The position numbers and the translations under genes were made by a program. A DNA stretch of 64,000 bases from Chryseobacterium paridis. GTDB lineage: Bacteria > Bacteroidota > Bacteroidia > Flavobacteriales > Weeksellaceae. Positions 60,442 through 64,000 of this stretch are shown piece by piece (positions within the stretch are counted from its first letter, which is position 1; the number at the start of each line of letters is the position of its first letter). The notes under the pieces are model-generated. The model was not told the DNA's origin. It searched no databases and saw only the letters and a program-made list of their open reading frames with translations. The stretch spans positions 2,155,390-2,219,389 of the forward strand of contig NZ_JAENHK010000010.1 of assembly GCF_016595215.1 (NCBI RefSeq). The letters run 5' to 3'.

Positions 60442-61221
60442 ATGGAAAATTCTGAAAAAAAACACCCATTGATCGACGTTTGGAATACTTATCCAGGTAC
60501 AAGAAAAGAGAAGAAAGAAATATTAAACACCCCGCCTATCGAACGTATAATTGGTGAAATGTTTGCCATCGGAGAGTTTTACTATTATGTCATGAATCTC
60601 ACCAACAGCACTCTTTCTCATCATCATGAAAATATCCTGAAGTTGCATGGTTTAAAAGAATTCCCGGAAAACCTAAAAGAAGTTATCGATCTCACCCATC
60701 CTGAAGACATTCCTTTTGTCATAAAAGCAGAGCAAGCTGTTATTGCAAAGATGCTTGAAATTGGACTGGAACATCAACTCTATATCAAATCCAGTTACTG
60801 TTTCAGAATGAAAACCGAAAAGGGAAATTATGAATTGTTTCACCATCAGGCCATCCCCACTCTTGAAGACGAGGGAGGAAATTTGGTACAGTCTATCAAC
60901 ATACACACAAATATCAATCATATTACAAAGCACAACCCGAATACGGTTTTGGTATCAGGTATTGGTCCCAGAAATGACTTTCATCAAATTAAAATAGAAG
61001 ACACCTCTTTATCAGCTCATCACTCTTTAGAAAGCTTAACCAAAAGGGAAGTAGAAGTATTATCCTTAATTGCGAAAGGCTATTCCGGAACAGAAATATC
61101 AGAAATACTTATTTTGTCCCAACACACCGTTCGATCTCATCGGAAAAACATTTTAACGAAAACCAATTCCAGAAATGGTAAAGAGCTTCTTAAAAAGGCT
61201 TTTGAATGGGGTATTATTTAA
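60442..61221 (+). CDS. LuxR family transcriptional regulator with PAS-like sensor
   Basis: The 259-residue protein ends with a LuxR/GerE helix-turn-helix (about 194-250, SLTKREVEVLSLIAKGYSGTEISEILILSQHTVRSHRKNIL). The N-terminal part (about 25-175) looks PAS-like (HGLKEFPENLKEVIDLTHPEDIPF, SYCFRMKTEKGNYELFHHQAIP). No receiver Asp is visible, so it is not an ordinary response regulator. Target genes unknown; the nearby MpaB-like oxygenase gene is a candidate. Confidence 0.88.
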   Translation: MENSEKKHPLIDVWNTYPGTRKEKKEILNTPPIERIIGEMFAIGEFYYYVMNLTNSTLSHHHENILKLHGLKEFPENLKEVIDLTHPEDIPFVIKAEQAVIAKMLEIGLEHQLYIKSSYCFRMKTEKGNYELFHHQAIPTLEDEGGNLVQSINIHTNINHITKHNPNTVLVSGIGPRNDFHQIKIEDTSLSAHHSLESLTKREVEVLSLIAKGYSGTEISEILILSQHTVRSHRKNILTKTNSRNGKELLKKAFEWGII

Positions 61222-61308
61222 TGATAAAAATACAACAGGGAAAGGCCGTTTCTTTGATGACAAATCTCATTAGGGTGTTTCGGCGTAAAACTTGTACTTT
61301 TATAATAG

Positions 61309-62505
61309 ATGGAGAGATCAACCTTACAACCCCGTTTTAAAAATTCACCTCATTTCAAAGATTTCTGGCAAAAAGGCAATGGAAAACTGCTGATTGAATT
61401 CTCCGGAGCTGAAGTAAGTTTCAAAAATTTTGAAAAATTTGCTTCCTACTACTATCATGTAGATGAAGCAGGAGATCAGGTTGTAAAAGATATTTATTTT
61501 ACAAAAAAATTCCATGAGGCATCTAAGGAGATTGAACATTATGTTAGAAATGGAGTTTCTGAAAATGACAATGTACCGGAAAGTGTAAAAGAGCTTTTTA
61601 TCCATACTCAAAGAAAACCAGAATGGTTGAATGAAGACCTATTGAAATGGGGTGCTGAACTCTGTATGCGGAGTGGATTAGATGCTTTAATTTCTTTACG
61701 GGACTACTGCTTAATTGGTGGCTATGATTATGCTTACCTCAATAAACCTCTTATTGTTACAGAAGCATTAAAGAAGGGAGCTGTTAAACGTCTTTCAGAA
61801 ACATTGGACTTTTGGGTTAATGCAACACGCTATAATGCATTGGAGATCCATGCTAAAGGTTATGAGTTTGCTATAAAAACAAGACTCATTCATTCTTATG
61901 CAAGACTTTCTATTAAAAAGCATTATCAGGGTTGGGATACAGAAAACTGGGGTGAGCCGATTAATTCCTGGGATATGATGGCTACCTATATCGGCTTTAG
62001 TCTGGTATTTTTGCACAGCTTACAAAAACTGGGAAATACTTTTTCAACGGAAGAGGAACTTGGTATTTTCCATCTCTGGAAATATGTTGGATATTTACTT
62101 GGCATACCGGAAGATCTTTTACCTGATAATAAAAAGCAGGCTACTGAATATTTTTATTTGTGGACATCTATCCAGCCTCCATCGGACAAAGATTCGGTAC
62201 TTCTTGCGCATTCATTATTAAATGAATCTTTAGAAAATCCCATATTGAAGTTTAATTTCCAAAGAAAAAATCTTCGGTATCTGCATATTTGCTGTACCTG
62301 GTTTCTATTGGACAGTGATGTTTGTAAACGATTAAGTATCCCGGATGTTTCTAATAAAAATGCATTTCCGAAAACGAAAAGACTAATCAATATAATATAT
62401 AATACACTCTTCGGTCGAAAGGCCAGAATTGAAGCTGGAAATAAAAAACATCTTACAGTTTTAGAAGATTATTTAAGAGTCACGGCTGTTTCTAATTTTC
62501 ATTAG
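61309..62505 (+). CDS. MpaB-like / latex-clearing-protein-type oxygenase family protein
   Basis: The 398-residue protein fits the oxygenase MpaB family (DUF2236), related to rubber oxygenase Lcp and the fungal MpaB. Landmarks: LDALISLRDYCLIGGYDYAYLNKPL (about 121-145), the ETLDFWVNATRYNALEIHAKG segment, KTRLIHSYARL (about 188-198) with a conserved Arg-His, and DMMATYIGFSLVFLHSLQKLG. Family members bind heme b and cleave double bonds of isoprenoids or lipids. No signal peptide is seen, so it is likely cytoplasmic. Substrate unknown. Confidence 0.88.
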   Translation: MERSTLQPRFKNSPHFKDFWQKGNGKLLIEFSGAEVSFKNFEKFASYYYHVDEAGDQVVKDIYFTKKFHEASKEIEHYVRNGVSENDNVPESVKELFIHTQRKPEWLNEDLLKWGAELCMRSGLDALISLRDYCLIGGYDYAYLNKPLIVTEALKKGAVKRLSETLDFWVNATRYNALEIHAKGYEFAIKTRLIHSYARLSIKKHYQGWDTENWGEPINSWDMMATYIGFSLVFLHSLQKLGNTFSTEEELGIFHLWKYVGYLLGIPEDLLPDNKKQATEYFYLWTSIQPPSDKDSVLLAHSLLNESLENPILKFNFQRKNLRYLHICCTWFLLDSDVCKRLSIPDVSNKNAFPKTKRLINIIYNTLFGRKARIEAGNKKHLTVLEDYLRVTAVSNFH

Positions 62506-62655
62506 ATCATTCAATCTGAAAAGAAAATTTTCGGCATCCTTATATTTCATTCAGAATAAGATAGCTATTATTTGACCAACCAGATTTATTGTTTTTTTAA
62601 TGTTAAAAAGAGTTTTTGAAATCGAAAAATATTAGCTTTTGATTGCAAAATTATG

Positions 62656-62663
62656 TACTTTTG
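62656..62663 (+). promoter_or_regulatory. -7 promoter element of recA
   Basis: TACTTTTG matches TAnnTTTG and ends 18 bases before the recA ATG at 62682. No inverted repeat like a LexA box was recognised around it. Confidence 0.55.
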
Positions 62664-62681
62664 AGAAATTATTTTATAGAA

Positions 62682-63683
62682 ATGAGTAACATCGACGATA
62701 AGAAAAAAGCACTGGCTCTAGTGCTTGACAAACTAGATAAAACATACGGAAAAGGAACTGTAATGACTTTGGGAGATAATTCTGTTGACAACACAATAGA
62801 AGTTATTCCTTCAGGATCTTTGGGATTAGATATCGCACTAGGAGTAGGCGGATATCCTAGAGGAAGAATCATTGAAATTTACGGTCCTGAATCTTCTGGT
62901 AAAACAACTCTAACTCTTCACGCTATTGCTGAAGCTCAAAAAGCAGGTGGAATTGCTGCATTTATTGATGCTGAACATGCTTTTGACAGAACTTACGCGG
63001 CAAAATTAGGAATTGATTTAGAAAACCTTATTATATCTCAACCAGACAACGGTGAGCAAGCTTTGGAAATTGCTGATAACCTTATCCGCTCAGGAGCTAT
63101 TGACATTGTTGTTATTGACTCTGTAGCAGCTCTTACTCCTAAAGCTGAAATCGAAGGAGAAATGGGTGATTCAAAAATGGGTCTTCATGCAAGATTAATG
63201 TCTCAGGCATTAAGAAAGCTTACAGCCACTATTTCAAAAACAAAATGTACAGTAATTTTCATCAACCAGTTGAGAGAGAAAATTGGTGTTATGTTTGGAA
63301 ACCCTGAAACAACTACAGGTGGTAACGCTTTGAAATTCTACGCTTCTGTAAGAGTAGATATCAGAAAAGCAAGTGCACCGATCAAAAATGGTGATGAAGC
63401 TGTAGGAAGCCGTGTGAAAGTGAAAATTGTTAAAAACAAAGTAGCTCCACCATTCAAGCAAGCTGAATTTGATATTATGTATGGAGAGGGTGTTTCTAAA
63501 ACAGGAGAGATTCTTGATCAGGCCGTAGAACTAGGAGTTGTAAAGAAAAGTGGTTCTTGGTTCAGCTATGAAGAAACAAAATTAGGACAAGGGCGTGATG
63601 CCGTAAAAGATGTTTTAAAAGACAATCCAGAACTTTCTGAAGAATTGGAAAATAAAATTAAAGAAGTATTAAAAAACAAATAG
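62682..63683 (+). CDS. recA: recombinase RecA
   Basis: The 333-residue protein is the DNA strand-exchange and SOS-sensing recombinase. Walker A GPESSGKTT is near residues 70-78, and IVVIDSVAALTPKAEIEGEMGD (Walker B and loop L1) near 148-169; the L2 region INQLREKIGVMFGNPETTTGGNALKF follows. I start at ATG 62682 because the longer frame (TTG at 62643) reads through the promoter. The C-terminus lacks the long acidic tail of E. coli RecA. Confidence 0.98.
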   Translation: MSNIDDKKKALALVLDKLDKTYGKGTVMTLGDNSVDNTIEVIPSGSLGLDIALGVGGYPRGRIIEIYGPESSGKTTLTLHAIAEAQKAGGIAAFIDAEHAFDRTYAAKLGIDLENLIISQPDNGEQALEIADNLIRSGAIDIVVIDSVAALTPKAEIEGEMGDSKMGLHARLMSQALRKLTATISKTKCTVIFINQLREKIGVMFGNPETTTGGNALKFYASVRVDIRKASAPIKNGDEAVGSRVKVKIVKNKVAPPFKQAEFDIMYGEGVSKTGEILDQAVELGVVKKSGSWFSYEETKLGQGRDAVKDVLKDNPELSEELENKIKEVLKNK

Positions 63684-63700
63684 TTTTTTAAACATACCAA

Positions 63701-63730
63701 AAAAAAGACAGCCATTGAGCTGTCTTTTTT
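63701..63730 (+). terminator. intrinsic terminator of recA
   Basis: AAAAAAGACAGC (63701-63712) pairs perfectly with GCTGTCTTTTTT (63719-63730) around a six-base loop. Confidence 0.9.
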
Positions 63731-63782
63731 ATTTTTATTTACGTTAATTGAGTAATTTTTTATTGCTATTATTACAATATAA

Positions 63783-63850
63783 GTTTTGGCTGAAGCCAGA
63801 TGCGGGTAAATGAGTTTCGAGGTGCGGGATTCGGGATTTTTTAGTCCGAG
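63783..63850. repeat. cluster of short intergenic repeat motifs
   Basis: TGGCTGAAGCCA (63786-63797) is an inverted repeat. It is followed by GATGCGGG and GGTGCGGGATTCGGGATTT, G-rich half-repeats of a kind scattered in flavobacterial spacers. There is no ORF. The base composition (G-rich) differs from the surrounding AT-rich DNA. Confidence 0.4.
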
Positions 63851-63875
63851 GTTAAATGAAAGTGTTTAGGAAAAT

Positions 63876-63963
63876 CTTTTAATCTTTTAATCTTTTAATC
63901 TTTTAATCTTTTAATCTTTTAATCTTTTAATCTTTTAATCTTTTAATCTTTTAATCTTTTAAT
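63876..63963. repeat. 11-copy tandem repeat of CTTTTAAT
   Basis: Eleven uninterrupted, identical 8-bp units occupy 88 bases. No other such array is present in the window. It lies in a spacer between the recA terminator and a terminator that probably belongs to the next gene. Perfect repeats of this length are expected to vary by slippage. Confidence 0.95.
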
Positions 63964-63965
63964 AA

Positions 63966-63999
63966 AAAAAACGACAGCTCTCACCGACTGTCGTTTTTT
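63966..63999. terminator. terminator at the right edge
   Basis: AAAAAACGACAG (63966-63977) pairs with CTGTCGTTTTTT (63988-63999) around a ten-base loop. It could serve a minus-strand gene beyond the window or both strands. Confidence 0.8.
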
Positions 64000-64000
64000 A

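Noticed and set aside
62600..62682. Possible SOS box before recA
   Set aside because: No inverted repeat of a recognisable LexA type found by eye in the promoter region.

Overview
The window reads as a low-GC chromosomal segment from a flavobacterium, most likely Chryseobacterium or a close Weeksellaceae relative. This is inference from several signs: Bacteroidota-type promoters (TAnnTTTG at -7), A-rich sequence instead of Shine-Dalgarno sites before starts, secreted proteins with type IX secretion (T9SS) C-terminal sorting domains, a class II HMG-CoA reductase, a eukaryote-like OPRT-ODC fusion, and MMK/MKK-rich signal peptides. No phage, insertion sequence, integrase, CRISPR array or rRNA operon is visible. 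It is mostly a housekeeping region with cell-envelope islands.

Layout. 1-7510: thrA-thrB-thrC-folB, then a DUF4403 protein and an RDD membrane protein. The operon is preceded by a previously unannotated short ORF rich in Thr and Ile codons that overlaps hairpins, a convincing candidate for a transcription-attenuation leader. 7516-8323: tRNA-Cys with a textbook promoter and terminator, a candidate small RNA, and a hairpin/short-ORF element. 8324-13432 (minus): two secreted proteins, one a 1256-residue modular T9SS cargo with three near-identical 270-residue modules. 13734-15137: divergent Lrp/AsnC regulator and EamA exporter. 15138-16139: about 1 kb without a gene but with two unexplained hairpin/short-ORF elements. 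16140-20997: glycine-zipper lipoprotein, polytopic membrane protein, TPR/HTH membrane regulator, small membrane protein. 21125-28142: aroC, two thioredoxin-fold proteins, DUF1232, the pyrE-pyrF fusion, and an envelope protein with a degenerate M1-peptidase domain. 28237-30950 (minus): two T9SS cargo proteins with almost the same C-terminal domain, flanking dsbB and a small membrane protein. 31084-35425: a 1080-residue outer-membrane barrel protein and dusB. 35483-39955 (minus): deoC, Lrp, an EEP nuclease, trmD and NDH-2. 40024-44629: GH25 lysozyme, a fused CarboxypepD_reg/alpha-beta hydrolase, an ABC-F ATPase. 44687-49476: Gfo/Idh oxidoreductase, then an iron-type TonB receptor with an operator-like dyad, a PepSY protein and a small barrel protein. 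49570-54596: 1-Cys peroxiredoxin, MscS channel, sucC, and an mvaA operon that contains a 51-residue membrane protein. 54743-57922: radical-SAM/TIGR03915 DNA repair pair and a DUF4846 lipoprotein. 58006-63683: pfkA-gapA, a LuxR regulator, an MpaB-like oxygenase, recA. The right end holds an 11-copy 8-bp tandem repeat.

How the genes work together. Several blocks are metabolic units: threonine synthesis from aspartate (thrABC), upper and middle glycolysis (pfkA-gapA), mevalonate synthesis (mvaA), and siderophore uptake (TonB receptor plus PepSY). The strongest non-routine signals are regulatory or small: the Thr/Ile leader, the putative sRNA, promoters so close to the start codon that the mRNAs should be leaderless (aroC, dusB, NDH-2), the iron-box-like dyad, and the unannotated membrane peptide one base after mvaA. 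I did not find a clear, wholly new multi-gene system such as a defence island.
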